Positions 1 to 9,564 of a stretch of DNA of 64,000 nt are shown piece after piece. The DNA lies in NCBI RefSeq assembly GCF_000372725.1, contig NW_005200496.1, forward strand, positions 16,155 to 80,154, written 5' to 3'. A model generated the notes under the pieces. That model was given only the letters and a program-made list of their open reading frames with translations, was not told the origin of the DNA and made no database searches. Origin of the DNA: Emiliania huxleyi CCMP1516 (Eukaryota > Haptophyta > Isochrysidales > Noelaerhabdaceae). The number at the start of each line of letters is the position of its first letter. Position 1 is the first letter of the stretch. The position numbers and the translations under genes are program-made.

Positions 1-322
1 TGCCCGCATGCCGGCCCCCCCCCGCTCCGGCGCGCGCCGTGACGCTTCGCACGTGCGCAGAACAGAGGATCTTGATACATAGGGATTCCCACTCCAGTGT
101 CGTCTCTAAGCGGGCCCAAAGCGATGACCTCCAGCGGCATACCTTCAGAGTGCACCCCAAAACTAGCACTATCTAGACACGCACATCTTTTTTTTGCACG
201 TGCGGCGGCGGCGTCCGGCGAAAGCAGGACCGAAACGGTGAAGTACGAAATCGGTGCTGTGGGTCAGTGTTGTGACCGGCGCCGATGTGAGTGCGCGCCT
301 CACGGCCCAGCACGGCCACAGC
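1..322 (+). repeat. Dispersed direct repeat, copy 1 (partner at 7656-8000)
   Basis: This block reappears almost unchanged about 7.66 kb downstream. Both copies hold the same run from a poly-C patch through a T-rich stretch (about 187-194) to a GTGAGT motif near 284. Copy 2 has about 22 extra bases just before the T-run. The GTGAGT looks like a splice donor, so the unit may be a duplicated 5' gene end, but it may also be a plain interspersed repeat. The block begins at the window edge, so its left limit is unknown. Confidence 0.75.
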
Positions 323-427
323 GGCGGCCCGAGCGTCGCCAGCCGCCGGCCGCAGCCCTCTGTCGCTGCCGCTGCTGCCGCCCACGCCTGGCTCCCCCCT
401 CCCCCCCTCCCCTCCCCTCCCCCGCAG

Positions 428-847
428 CTCAAGGCGAAGGGGTTCGACAGGACCGCGTCGCGACTCCTCTCGCACGCGACGCGATCCGGACCCTTCGACG
501 CGACGGAGCTGCCGACAGACCAGCACTCGGCGGCGCTGCAGGAGGAGGCGAAGCTGCTCGCCGCCGCCGCGCCGCCGCCGCTGCCGCCCGCCGCTGCCGC
601 CAAGCCGCCGCCGAAGCTCGTCGCGCTGCCCTCGCCGCGGCCGTCGCGCTCGTCGTGGCTCTTTGGCTTTGCGCTGCTTGCCCTGCTCGCGTCGCTCGCG
701 GTGGGGAAGTGGATGGCGGTGCCGCAGCAGAGCGGCGCCGTGCAGTGCAGCTTCGGGCTGCAGGGCTGCGCCGCGGCGGCCGACGGGCCCCGCGGCGACT
801 GCGCGGTGACATGGTCGCCGCTGCCGCAGTGTGTACCAAAGCAGTAG
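428..847 (+). CDS. Possible terminal exon of a small single-pass membrane protein
   Basis: The exon is open from a strong acceptor (pyrimidine tract then CAG ending at 427) to a TAG at 845-847. It encodes about 139 residues: a short charged stretch, an Ala/Pro-rich linker, one hydrophobic segment (WLFGFALLALLASLAVG) and a Cys-containing tail. A donor-like GTGAGT lies upstream in the repeat at about 284, which would give an intron of about 143 bp. No family is recognised. It could be chance coding in GC-rich DNA, although the transmembrane segment followed by a compact Cys-bearing tail argues for a real gene. Confidence 0.35.
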   Translation, partial: LKAKGFDRTASRLLSHATRSGPFDATELPTDQHSAALQEEAKLLAAAAPPPLPPAAAAKPPPKLVALPSPRPSRSSWLFGFALLALLASLAVGKWMAVPQQSGAVQCSFGLQGCAAAADGPRGDCAVTWSPLPQCVPKQ

Positions 848-1659
848 GACGCGCGCTCGACGGGCCTCGGCCTCGTGCGCTGCCGGCGGCCCGGCGGGCA
901 CGGGGCGGGCGGCGGCGCTCCTCAGCAGCGGGCGGGACTCCTCTGGCGCGCACGACGCAGCAGCCGCGTTTCCGCGCGCCTCTCGACAACGACGATAGCA
1001 TACCATGACAGGAGCGTGCGGGCCGCCGGAGAATACAGGGAGGACGGGGTGGAGGGAGACGGGGCGGGGGGGCTGGAGCGTGCGGCCGCGCGCGCGGTGC
1101 TCCTGTCACGAACGTGGGTGGTCGTGGCAGCGAGACGCACGGTCGCGCTGGACCCGATCGCGAAAGCCCTCGAACCGGGGTAGATATCTGTGTGCGCGCG
1201 CGGGGCAGTTCGCCTGTCGTCCGACGTTCTGTCTCCGGCACATTACGGTGTCGTCGTCGTTCCGCGAGAGCCATCCGGACGCCCCCCCATCACTGTACTC
1301 TTTCCTTAACTTAATTTCGAAAGTGTTTGAACATCGTCAGGGTTTTGACAGCTTTTCAGAGGCGCCTGGTGCACGACTCTCCTCCTGTCGGGCTGACGGC
1401 TGTCTCCCGCAGCCGCAACCTCCTGGGACACCGCTTACCGGGTCTGTCGGTCCCTCCGCGGCGGCGGACAGCGCCGGACACACCGCACTTCCCGGGACCG
1501 CCTGGCAGGCGGCACTCGCGCCACCCCCGCGGCCGCGGCCGCGCCCCACGTCGCTAGAGATCCTGCGTCTCTCGACTCTCTCTCGATGAGTCTCGTCTTG
1601 CGATCTCCATCTCGAGCCCGCGCGCCGCGCGCCGCTTCTCCCCGCACACAACCACCGAG
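848..1659. other. Intergenic, no gene seen
   Basis: Long open frames here overlap on both strands and have the Arg/Pro/Ala-rich composition of GC-rich noncoding DNA. The right part probably contains the 3' untranslated region of the minus-strand J-domain gene. Nothing else was recognised. Confidence 0.5.
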
Positions 1660-2466
1660 TCACTGGTCCAGCTCTGCCGACGGAGCGCTTTCCGGCACGG
1701 TAGCTTCGCCTTTCTCTTCTGGCGGTGGCGCACTCTCGAGGGACTTGAGCTTGCCTCCCGAGAAGACGCAGCCGAGGCAGCAGCCGCAGTCGCCCGAGGC
1801 TCCCTGCAGCAAGCTCGAGCTCGGGTCTTCGAGCCCGAGCGCCTCCCTCTGGCGAGCAAGCTTCGCGTCGTAGTTGCGCCTCCGCCGCTCTGACCGCAGC
1901 GTCTCCCACGCAGCCTGCACCCGCAGGAAGTCGCCCTCCTCCACCGCCGTCGAGCCGCCGCCCCCCTTCCCAGCCCTCTTTGGCGAGGATGTCTTGTCGG
2001 GATGGAGGCGTCTCGCCGCTGCGAGATAGGCCGTGCGGATCTCAGCCGTAGTGGCTTGCGGGGACACGTCCAGAACGGCGTAGTAGTCATCCACCGGCGG
2101 CTTGTTCCGCTGACGGTGGCGGTGCCAGGCGAGCAGGACGCAGGCGAGGAGCACTCCCACCACGAGAGGGATGGCGGCTCCACTGAGCGCGGCTGCGAGC
2201 GGCGACCGAGCTGCCAACGCCTCGAACGGGCGGGCAGGAGGCGGACATGGGGAAGGCGGTGCTAGCGGAGGCGGCGGCAGCGCCGGTGGCGGTCTCGGCG
2301 GGGCTCGGTTTGTGCAGCAACAGAGGTGGTCGAGAGACGACTCCAGCGCGGTGGCGCACGCGCCGCTGGCGCACCCGACTTGGCGCCAGAGGCGAGCGCA
2401 CTGCTGATCAACGTTCTGCTGGTCCGGCGGCACACGTTTTGGTCGGGACGAGCCTCGTTTTGACAT
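1660..2466 (-). CDS. Membrane-anchored J-domain (DnaJ-like) protein
   Basis: Single uninterrupted frame of 268 aa from an ATG at 2466. Order: a Cys-containing N-terminal part (about 1-50), a Pro-rich linker (55-80), one transmembrane segment (about 96-113), then a J-domain starting near YYAVLDVSPQAT. The J-domain has the diagnostic HPD tripeptide at about 155-157 (RRLHPDKTS). The tail has a short Cys cluster (GDCGCCLGC). J-domains stimulate Hsp70 ATPase activity; with no G/F or zinc-finger region this is a type III J-protein. The anchor suggests ER or organelle-membrane recruitment of Hsp70, which is inference. The frame also stays open upstream from a GTG codon, but the ATG is preferred. Confidence 0.85.
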   Translation of the reverse strand: MSKRGSSRPKRVPPDQQNVDQQCARLWRQVGCASGACATALESSLDHLCCCTNRAPPRPPPALPPPPLAPPSPCPPPARPFEALAARSPLAAALSGAAIPLVVGVLLACVLLAWHRHRQRNKPPVDDYYAVLDVSPQATTAEIRTAYLAAARRLHPDKTSSPKRAGKGGGGSTAVEEGDFLRVQAAWETLRSERRRRNYDAKLARQREALGLEDPSSSLLQGASGDCGCCLGCVFSGGKLKSLESAPPPEEKGEATVPESAPSAELDQ

Positions 2467-2639
2467 AGGGTTGGTGAGAGCTTTCGGCGGTTGACCCACA
2501 ATGGCGCCTCATGAGGAAAGAAAGAATTCTTAAAATACAAGCCTCTAGACACTGGCACGACAAGGGCGCGGACTGGCGCGGACTGGCACACACACCGGCA
2601 AAGCCTCCATCGAACTGTCACGTCTCGTCCTACGTCCTT

Positions 2640-2745
2640 CCAAAACCTGTCGTGCAGGTGGGGACCCTGTCCTCCTCCCCTATCCCTCGTTTGGGTTGCT
2701 GTTTTCTTTCTTTCTTTTTGCACGTCTCGCGAGCGCGTGAACAGG
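2640..2745 (-). repeat. SINE-like/dispersed repeat fragments
   Basis: About 2643-2700 matches, in reverse orientation, the block at 52290-52350 (shared word GACAGGGTCCCCACCTGCAC). It is followed by a (TTTC)n tract typical of the repeat family also seen at 18600, 35340, 39072 and 42355, and then by TTGCACGTCTCGCG, the start of the MITE-like family at 9893 and 32437. It looks like several repeats nested or joined together. Confidence 0.55.
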
Positions 2746-2800
2746 GCACACGGCCAGAGGCTGAGAGGGGGCGGGGGGGGGGGCGGTGGCGTGGATAGAG

Positions 2801-3882
2801 CAAGGACTCTCACGCCCCCCTCTTCTGGCGATTCCCTTGTCCAAAGTTCGAGTGATAGCCAAAGATACACTTGACTATACATTTTCAAAGATACACTTTA
2901 TAACATTCCTCCGGTGTATCTACGAAGTGTATCTTCGAGTGTATCTTGAGTGTATCTCAGCGCCGGGCGCCCCAGGACCAGTTGCAGAGGGCGCAGGTGG
3001 CTGGGTCCCACGAGTGCTGGCACTGGCCTGGCTGGGGCTCACCCACAGGGCCCACAGGGATGACTGGCTCCGAGGGGAGGGGGTGGTAGCCCATGGGGAG
3101 AGGGATTACCGGCACACACGGCACGCCGGGACCCGTGAGAGGAGACTGTGGAGGCTGCGCCGGCGCGGGCGTGAGCGGCGGCCTCTGCGGCCGCCTGGCC
3201 TGCTTGCGCGCCTCCTTGACCGCCCGCTCTGCCGCCATCTCCTACAGCCCAGGGAAGGAGGACTGAGCGCAGCCAGGATGGGTGCGGGCTCAGGAGCGCA
3301 CCTCCGGGGAGCGGCGAGGCTGGCGAGCTGCAGGCGGCGGCAGCTCCGACCCGTACTCGTGGTGGTAGGCCAGCTTGGCGGCCGCCTCCTCGGCTGTCGC
3401 GCTGTTCGAGTCGGGCAGGTGGCGCTGAGTCTTCTCGCCGACCCGCTTGAACTTGGCGACAAAGGGACGGTTGCGCTTCTTGCTGCCGCCCTGCTGGAAC
3501 ACGTTCTCGTAGCCGGTGCTGGACGCGGACGACATGCGGAGAACCACGGGCTTGCCCTTCCAGAAGCCGGCGCGGAACATGATGCCATTGGGGCCCTCAA
3601 AGGGCGGGCCGAGCCCCTCCAGCGGCATGAGCAACTGCCGCTCCCGCTTACGTGTATCTTCACTATGAACGCGCTCCGTCAAGATACACCTCTTCGTTTG
3701 GGCCGCGGTGTATCTTCGTATGAAGATACACCTCTTCGTTTGGGCTGGGCCGTGTATCTCCGCATAAGTGTATCTTCAGTGTATCTTCCGCCCGTCTAGA
3801 TACACGGAGGGGTGTATCTTCTCTCATGACACGAACCTCCCTCCGGGGAACCTCCCAAAGGGGGGGGGCGTGAGAGTCCTTG
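2801..3882 (+). mobile_element. hAT-like non-autonomous DNA transposon (1,082 bp) with 8-bp target duplication
   Basis: The left end CAAGGACTCTCACGCCCCCC is matched in inverted orientation by GGGGGGCGTGAGAGTCCTTG at the right end. Both are bordered by the perfect 8-bp direct repeat GGATAGAG (2793-2800 and 3883-3890). Clusters of the subterminal word GTGTATCTT and its complement lie inside each end (about 2865-2957 and 3650-3825). An 8-bp duplication, short inverted ends and subterminal motif arrays are features of the hAT superfamily. No transposase is encoded. Instead the interior holds a two-exon AP2-like gene fragment on the minus strand. Confidence 0.88.
2957..3682 (-). pseudogene. AP2/ERF-like gene fragment captured inside the hAT-like element
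   Basis: Two exons join in frame across a 60-bp GT-AG intron (3242-3301): 3302-3682, then 2957-3241 ending in a stop. The first exon encodes STGYENVFQQGG, then KKRNRPFVAKFKRVG, then ATAEEAAAKLAYHHEYG. This pattern of a basic strand region followed by an EEAA-type helix is that of AP2/ERF-like DNA-binding domains common in algae. The second exon is basic, then Pro-rich, and ends with a short Cys/Trp motif (CQHSWDPATCALCNW). The upstream part runs into the transposon's subterminal repeats, so the 5' end is probably missing. Whether it is transcribed is unknown. Confidence 0.6.
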
Positions 3883-4047
3883 GGATAGAGGGCGGCGTGC
3901 GATCGCCATTCCCATGACGAGAGAATCGATCGAGAGAGATTTTTGAAAACCAACAAGAAATCAATGTGTACAATGAGTATCGCAAGAGCCTAGAGAAACA
4001 AAAACAGACGACCACGGCCGCGGGCACGCTGGGCTCGATCCGAAAGC

Positions 4048-4345
4048 ACGGATTTGGCGGACGTTCTTGGCTTCAATTTTACGGATGTCTTGGCACCAGC
4101 TGAAGCTTGCCCCCGTCCACGGCCGACATCGTCGGATTTGCGCACGGTATTCGGATTTTGCTATTTGCTCGTGTGGGGGGTATATTGCAGATTTGTCAAT
4201 GGTACCGCGTCTGCGTATCTCCCTCTATCTCCGCGGATTTGGCGGACGTTCTTGCCTTCGATTTTACGGATGTCTTGGCACCAGCTGAAGGTGTTCGTGT
4301 GGGGGTATATTGCAGATTTGTCAATGGTACCGCGTCTGCGACGCG
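4048..4345 (+). repeat. Imperfect tandem duplication
   Basis: The segment from GGATTTGGCGGACGTTCTTG to GGTACCGCGTCTGCG occurs twice in a row (about 4049-4217 and 4232-4340). The first unit carries an extra ~60 bp in its middle. No gene is supported. Confidence 0.8.
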
Positions 4346-5532
4346 GGCGCCTTGCGGGCAGAGCCCTTAGCCACCCTTCCTTTATATCTTGCGCGGTCAA
4401 AACCTGAGCCAGGCGGTTAGAGCTGGGCTGATGGCGCTGCTCATGCCGCCAGAAAGAACATGCCGCTACTGTGATGAGCGCGCCCGCAGCGCATGTCAAA
4501 GCAGTCATGCGGTCACTATATGCAGATTCAATTCAATTCTTTGCGGGATTTTTCTAATCACTTTTCCTCTTGTGCAAATAAGTAAATGGACAAAAGGGAT
4601 GGGTCATCCTCAATCAACGTACAACGAACGATAAATAAAGAGAGAGTTTTTGTTAAATATGGTCCGACACATCTAACTAAAAAAAGAAAGGGCGGGGAGG
4701 GGATAAGTACTCTTGAGGGAAACAATGGACCGTCAGGCCCCGGGGACTGGCCAGCCCGACTAACACAACCTTAGGAACACCATTTTGCGGTCCTGAGCGG
4801 CCGTCTCGGAGCAGAAGCTTCCCTGCCTCCTTGGCCATGTTGCGGTGCCCTCGCGCCATCTGGTCCACGCACTGCTCGCAAGTAAATCGTCTTCACAGGT
4901 CGGCAAATACGCCTCACCTTCAAAAGGGTGGCTGCCTACCCCAAAGCCTAGCCCGGGTCATCGATCTCTCTTGACGATTTCACTTTAAAACGCTGGTGCT
5001 CATGGGGTTTTCTCTATACACTATAGAAGTCGGAGCCTTGCGTCCAAGGATTAGGCAGCGTGCGGCTCCCGGTGGACTCGGCCATCTCCCGCGGGTGAGA
5101 GGGCGAGAGGACGCATGCCCGCCCTCTGAGGCGGCCGTCCGAGTCGGGGAGGCAACCACACAACCATCCTCGCGGGTGTGGGCGGCCTTCTCGGCCCGCT
5201 ATGCAAGCCCTAAGTCGGCCCTTCCTCGTCGGGTCGGCTCCGGGGACCCCGTAGCCCTAGCCGGAGCTAAGGGGGCCGGCTTTTTCTGCGCTAACCCTAG
5301 GAATCGCTCCGGTGTAGGGTTCCCGGCACCATCGAGCGGCGCCACACCGATGGAGGGAGTCGGGTTTGCCATTGGCGGGCCGTGAGGGCGCTGAGAACTC
5401 AAGGCTTGCCCATTCCGGAGTGGTTCGATCCCACGCAACCCGATACGGTGACGAGAAGCGTTCTGGTGGTCTCAGGCCCAGTGAGGTAGTGCACTGGTCT
5501 AACTCGGATCCTGCTGAACAAGTTCCTCTTGT
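4346..5532. other. Intergenic, no gene seen
   Basis: Contains an AT-richer stretch (about 4500-4700) and a GC-rich stretch. A tRNA B-box-like word GGTTCGATCC sits at about 5424, but no cloverleaf folds around it. Confidence 0.4.
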
Positions 5533-6300
5533 AGCTCGATCGGTCACTCCGCCATCGCCGTCGGGGAGAGTGTCGCAGGAGGTGGTGGAGAATGACCTCC
5601 AGACTGACCCGGAGAATCACCTCCACCAGCCCCACCCCAGCACCTCTATTATCACACTCTCCCCCCCCACAGTGATGAATAGTCTACCTATACCCCTATG
5701 TTCCCACACCCTGTGCAGTGGCACGTCGTTGCCACCCAGACCCCTAATATTAGACATCTTGGGCGCCGAACAGGCGCCCAAGTAGTGACACGTCACGCTT
5801 CCCCAACTCCCGTTGTGCAAGTTTGGCACGTCATAGTCTCGACTGCTTTCGTGGGGCCGCCGCGCCGCGAGACAGTCGACCTCTTTAATGTTGTGACACC
5901 ACAACTCGGTGCAACTGGCGCCATTCTTCCACCGGTGTGACACCACACCTTCGTACTTTGAATACCTTCTACACATATGTCAGCCTCGGCTTGAGGATGG
6001 CTTTACAGCCTCACCAGCGGTCAGCAATACCGCAGAGCCGCGCACGCGGCTCACCACTCACACTTGCTGGGCACCGATCTTCGGGTTCAGATGATCATCT
6101 CTCGAGCGAGAGACGAGGGACGCCTCACGAGCCTACGGAGGGCCTCGACCCGTCTTCTTACTGGTCAGACCACTCTAATCCCCACGACAGAGAGGGGGGA
6201 CGACACTGCCTCAGCAGCGTGCACCTCGATCCTGTACCGTGTTTGCTATGCCCCCCCCCGATGAGCACACCAGAGAGGGAGGGCGAGACGATCGAGGGGT
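5533..6300 (+). repeat. Dispersed repeat interrupted by an insertion (intact copy at 57757-57903)
   Basis: The left part (5533-5570) and right part (6190-6300) are contiguous in the copy at 57757-57903, which runs through TAGCTCGATCGGTCAC to GGGCGAGACGATCG without a break. Here the two parts are separated by 619 bp plus a duplicated pentamer. Confidence 0.8.
5571..6189 (+). mobile_element. LTR-like insertion (TG...CA ends, 5-bp target duplication)
   Basis: Comparison with the empty copy at 57.8 kb defines this 619-bp insert exactly. It starts TGTCGCAGG, ends CCACGACA, and is flanked by GAGAG on both sides (5566-5570 and 6190-6194). TG...CA ends with a 5-bp duplication are typical of LTR retrotransposons, so a solo LTR or very small TRIM-type element is likely. 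The interior has a perfect 10-bp stem with a 5-nt loop at 5758-5782. No protein is encoded. Confidence 0.7.
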
Positions 6301-6499
6301 CCCGTACCATGCGGAATCGACCCTATCCAGTGCTCAAGTGCTCAAGGCTGAGTTTTGCTGCTCCACTTTCGGCGTGGCGGAGTATAAATAACAAACAACA
6401 AGTGCTCCAACCAAGTGCTCCAAGCAAACAATGATTCACTGCTGCTGAAACTCACTCACTCACTCACTAGTCAATTGAGGGACAATGCGGACAAACAAC

Positions 6500-6665
6500 C
6501 ATGCATAGCGCATCCCTCTCTCTCTCTGCTGTGCGAGGACCCGAGGTCGATGACGATGTGCGAGGAACAGCCTCAGCGAACAGGGGTCAGGGGGCAGGCA
6601 ACCAACAAAAGATCCTTGGTGTGTGAGTGTTAGATTTGTTTGGCGACTGCTAAAGCTCGCTCTCT
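6500..6665 (+). repeat. Dispersed repeat fragment related to 9820-9985
   Basis: It shares the CGCATC-(CT)n-GTGCGAGG word and the downstream GTGTGAGTGTTAGATTTGTTTGG stretch with the 9.8-kb repeat, in the same order. The copy is diverged and partly deleted. Confidence 0.5.
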
Positions 6666-6734
6666 TCACACACAGCCAAAAGCAGCCACAAACAGACAGA
6701 GATCAGAGTCATAGAGAGCAAGAGAGCGAGTCAG

Positions 6735-7010
6735 GTGCGTTTTTGCGTGGTGGGACAGCGAAGAGCTAGAGCGAGTGCTTGGGCGAGTAGGCCGTGCGAT
6801 CCCCACTGCGGCCTGCGTGTGAGTGGCGGCACTTGAGCGGCGGGGGGCGAAAAGCCGCCGCCAAAAGGTGTCTCGCGTGAAGAAGTCGCGAGTTGAAGTC
6901 TGTTGCGCTTGACCAACGATCGCATCGTGAGCAGCACGGCCAGAGCAGTGTGCCGCGCCCGGCGCGGGGAGGCGCCCAGCCTGCCACTGGCCGTTGAGGA
7001 AGTCGACTGA
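6735..7010 (-). pseudogene. Frameshifted copy of a repeated unknown protein
   Basis: Read across frames on the minus strand it gives VKRNRLQLA, TPFGGGFSPP and DRTAYSPKHSL. These match, in order, VKRNNFNLL, TFGGGFSPT and DRTAYSPKYSL of the copy at 9565-9913. Frameshifts break the reading frame. The family is not recognised. Confidence 0.5.
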
Positions 7011-7496
7011 GTCGGGCGCGCCTCTCGAGACGAGCTTGGCGTACCGCTCGTACACGAGAGGCGGAGGCGACATCGTCGGCCTTGTTCTCTGGCACGCGCT
7101 GCCTTCTTTGGCCTTGCAAGCCGCTCACCGCCCTTAGCAGCCTGGGCCAAATGGTGATTGGGTTCACTGTGAACAGACTCCACCTCTAACTAACTAACTA
7201 ACTAACCGCCTCTAGAGAATGATAGTAGCGAATTGGGCCCCGCCGCACGCGTCGCTGCGCTCGGTCGCGCGCCGGTAGGCCCGGGCGGGGGCGCCGCTGC
7301 GGGCTGACGGCCTGTTGCATCATTTCGTGTGTGTGTGGAAAGTACAGCAGCCTTGGCCGTGTAGACTGCCTGCGCACGCCGCGCGTGAATATGGTGAGGC
7401 TATCACACCGCGGCTGTGAAGTCACTCGTTGTCGCCTCACAGGCGCCGCCTCAGGGCAAGCGAACGAGCCCAATCGGGCCTTAACTTACACTCCGC

Positions 7497-7655
7497 ATGA
7501 CGGTGATCCAGCACGACGCCGACATCGTCGAGTTTGGCCCGCAGCCGCCGGTGGCCACCGTCGGCCAGACGGCGGGCGACGAGATGGAAGGCGCGCGCGC
7601 GAGCCCGCTGCGCAGACGGCGCAGCGCGTTCCCCCTGCACGGCCTCTGGGCTGCT
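7497..7655 (+). CDS. Possible short 5' coding exon, unknown
   Basis: An ATG at 7497 opens MTVIQHDADIVEFGPQPPV, then TVGQTAGDEMEGA, with more ordinary composition than most frames nearby. The sequence then runs into dispersed repeat copy 2. It could be the first exon of the Myb-like gene downstream or a gene broken by the repeat. Confidence 0.25.
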
Positions 7656-8000
7656 CTGCCCGCATGCCCCCCCCCCGCTCCGGCGCTCGCCGTGACGCTT
7701 CGCACGTGCGCAGAACAGAGGATCTTGCTACATAGGGATTCCCACTCCAGTGTCGTCTCTAAGCGGGCCCGAAGCGATGACCTCCAGCGGCATACCTTGA
7801 GAGTGCACCCCAAAACTAGCACTATCTAGATACGCATGTCACCAAGATGGGGGCTTGTACATCTTTTTTTTGCACGTGCGGCGGCGGCGTCCGGCGAAAG
7901 CAGGACCGAAACGGTGAAGTACGAAATCGGTGCTGTGGGTCAGTGTTGTGACCGGCGGCGACGTGAGTGCGCGCCTCACGGCCCAGCACGGCCACCGCGG
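7656..8000 (+). repeat. Dispersed direct repeat, copy 2
   Basis: Near-identical to 1-322. It differs by an insertion of about 22 bases (around 7838-7860) and scattered substitutions. The GTGAGT motif is kept (about 7964). The copy ends about 200 bp upstream of the Myb-like gene and could supply its promoter or 5' exon. Confidence 0.75.
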
Positions 8001-8201
8001 CGACGGTCATGCCGGCTCCGCCCACCAGCGGTTGAGCGACCGACCGGCAGACCTTCAGGGTAGGCTGGCCCCGTCCGGGGAAGGAGATCCAGTGTCGACG
8101 AGTGTACGAACGAGGGGCTAGCAAGCGCTTCGCCGCCAAAAAGAAATTTGGGCGCCGAAGTTCCGCAAAAACTTCTTTTTGAAAATCGGCGGCTTCGCAC
8201 G

Positions 8202-9248
8202 ATGCACCTGTGCATGAGCTCGAGCTGCTTCTTCGACGGCAACCGCGTGGAGTACACACGGCTGACCAAGCCTAGCGTCAAGCGCGAGGCAAAGGTCACC
8301 TTCGTTCCCGCCGGCGCTGCGCCACCGGAGCACCTGCGGCCGAAGGCGCGCCTGCGGCGGGCGCAAAGACGCGGGAACCTGCTTCACCTCTCGTTTTCGA
8401 GCGATGGCGGTCATAAGCGGGAGCGGTGGACGCGCGTGTCTCGGCTGCTGGAGCGTCAGGTCAATGTGCTCGAGGGATCGGGCCTCAAGCCCGGCGTGGG
8501 CAACTACAGCGAGGACGAGGATGCGGCGATCAAGCGGCGGAGGACGGGAGGCGAGGCGTGGGGCAGCATCGCACGCTCGCTGGGACGCAGCGAGCAAGCA
8601 GTCACAAACCGAGGCCAGCGGCTGATGAATCCAAAGCTCGCGCCGATGGGCCAAGGGCAGGCTGGCGTGCCGCATGACCGGAGCATCAACTGGGTAGACG
8701 AAGTCACCAGCGCGATGCAGCGTCTGCCCAACCAGCAGGGCACCGCTCACGATGTGATCGCCGTGCTGAAGGAGATGGGGCACGTGTTGGACGAGAGCCT
8801 TCTGCCGGGCTCAAGTAAAACCAGAGTCTTCGGTCTTGTCGGCAACGTCCTGTCCAGATCAAGGACCCCGCAGTTTGCAACACTCCAGCGCCCCGCTCGC
8901 TTGGGCCAGTCCGGCACGGTGGTCAAGGTCACGCGTGGCAGAAAAGGTCACAAGGCGTCGGTGCAGTTCCAGGACGGCGCAGTCGAGGCGTTCAGCATCG
9001 GCAGCCTCGCACTGTCTGCCTCGCCTGCTGCGCGCCAGATCGCAGCTGGCGCCTCCGTGACGGTCACGACGGAGGAGGGAGGAGTTGTGAAGGTGAATGC
9101 CGGCCCGCGCAACATTACCTGCACAGTCTACAAGTACAGGCCGGAGCTGACCCCGGTCAAGGCCGTCAAGTCGCCGGCGAAGCCCAAGAGGCTCAACGCC
9201 AAGGAGAGGAAGAAAGGCTTAGATGGCGTAGCGCAGAAAAACGGATAG
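8202..9248 (+). CDS. SANT/Myb-like domain protein
   Basis: Intronless frame of 348 aa from ATG 8202. A SANT/Myb-like helix set lies at about 102-142: YSEDEDAAIKRRRTGGEAWG, then IARSLGRSEQAVTNRGQRLM. It keeps the acidic first helix, the central Trp and the GRSEQAV recognition-helix pattern. A helical segment follows (TAHDVIAVLKEMGHVLDES), then a beta-rich tudor/SH3-like stretch (GTVVKVTRGRKGHKASVQF). The C-terminus is Lys-rich. It is probably a nuclear DNA- or chromatin-binding protein; no specific orthologue is claimed. The frame also extends 18 codons upstream to a TTG, but the ATG is preferred. Confidence 0.75.
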   Translation: MHLCMSSSCFFDGNRVEYTRLTKPSVKREAKVTFVPAGAAPPEHLRPKARLRRAQRRGNLLHLSFSSDGGHKRERWTRVSRLLERQVNVLEGSGLKPGVGNYSEDEDAAIKRRRTGGEAWGSIARSLGRSEQAVTNRGQRLMNPKLAPMGQGQAGVPHDRSINWVDEVTSAMQRLPNQQGTAHDVIAVLKEMGHVLDESLLPGSSKTRVFGLVGNVLSRSRTPQFATLQRPARLGQSGTVVKVTRGRKGHKASVQFQDGAVEAFSIGSLALSASPAARQIAAGASVTVTTEEGGVVKVNAGPRNITCTVYKYRPELTPVKAVKSPAKPKRLNAKERKKGLDGVAQKNG

Positions 9249-9520
9249 GCCGCTCAGAGCGGTGAGACAGTAGATACAGATCTGTCGTGCGCATGTATAA
9301 ATAAATAAACTAGAAAAAAATCGCAAACATAGAAACCCAAACACACACAGCCACGACACTAAGATCGCGCTGTCGGGAGAATATTACGAAACCAAAACAC
9401 GATACGGAAAACGAAAATCTCCACACGAAAACCCAAAAGGAATGAAATCCCTTATGGATATAACCGCCTAATAATCTCTGGGCGGAGCGGAGATGGCGGT
9501 ATTATAATATAGCGGACTAT
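9249..9520. other. AT-richer intergenic stretch, 3' flank of the Myb-like gene
   Basis: Contains ATAAATAAATAAAC soon after the stop codon, a plausible polyadenylation region, and no supported gene. Confidence 0.4.
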
Positions 9521-9564
9521 AATGCCCGGGAACAAACACCGAAGAGAAGGCCCGCCGCCTAAAC

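Noticed and set aside
97-1274. Several overlapping open frames of 170-300 codons on both strands
   Set aside because: Arg/Pro/Ala-rich in all frames with no motif; expected in DNA of this GC content. Only the exon with a membrane segment was kept.
5419-5432. tRNA gene suggested by GGTTCGATCC
   Set aside because: Only a B-box-like word; no acceptor stem, D-arm or anticodon arm could be folded around it.
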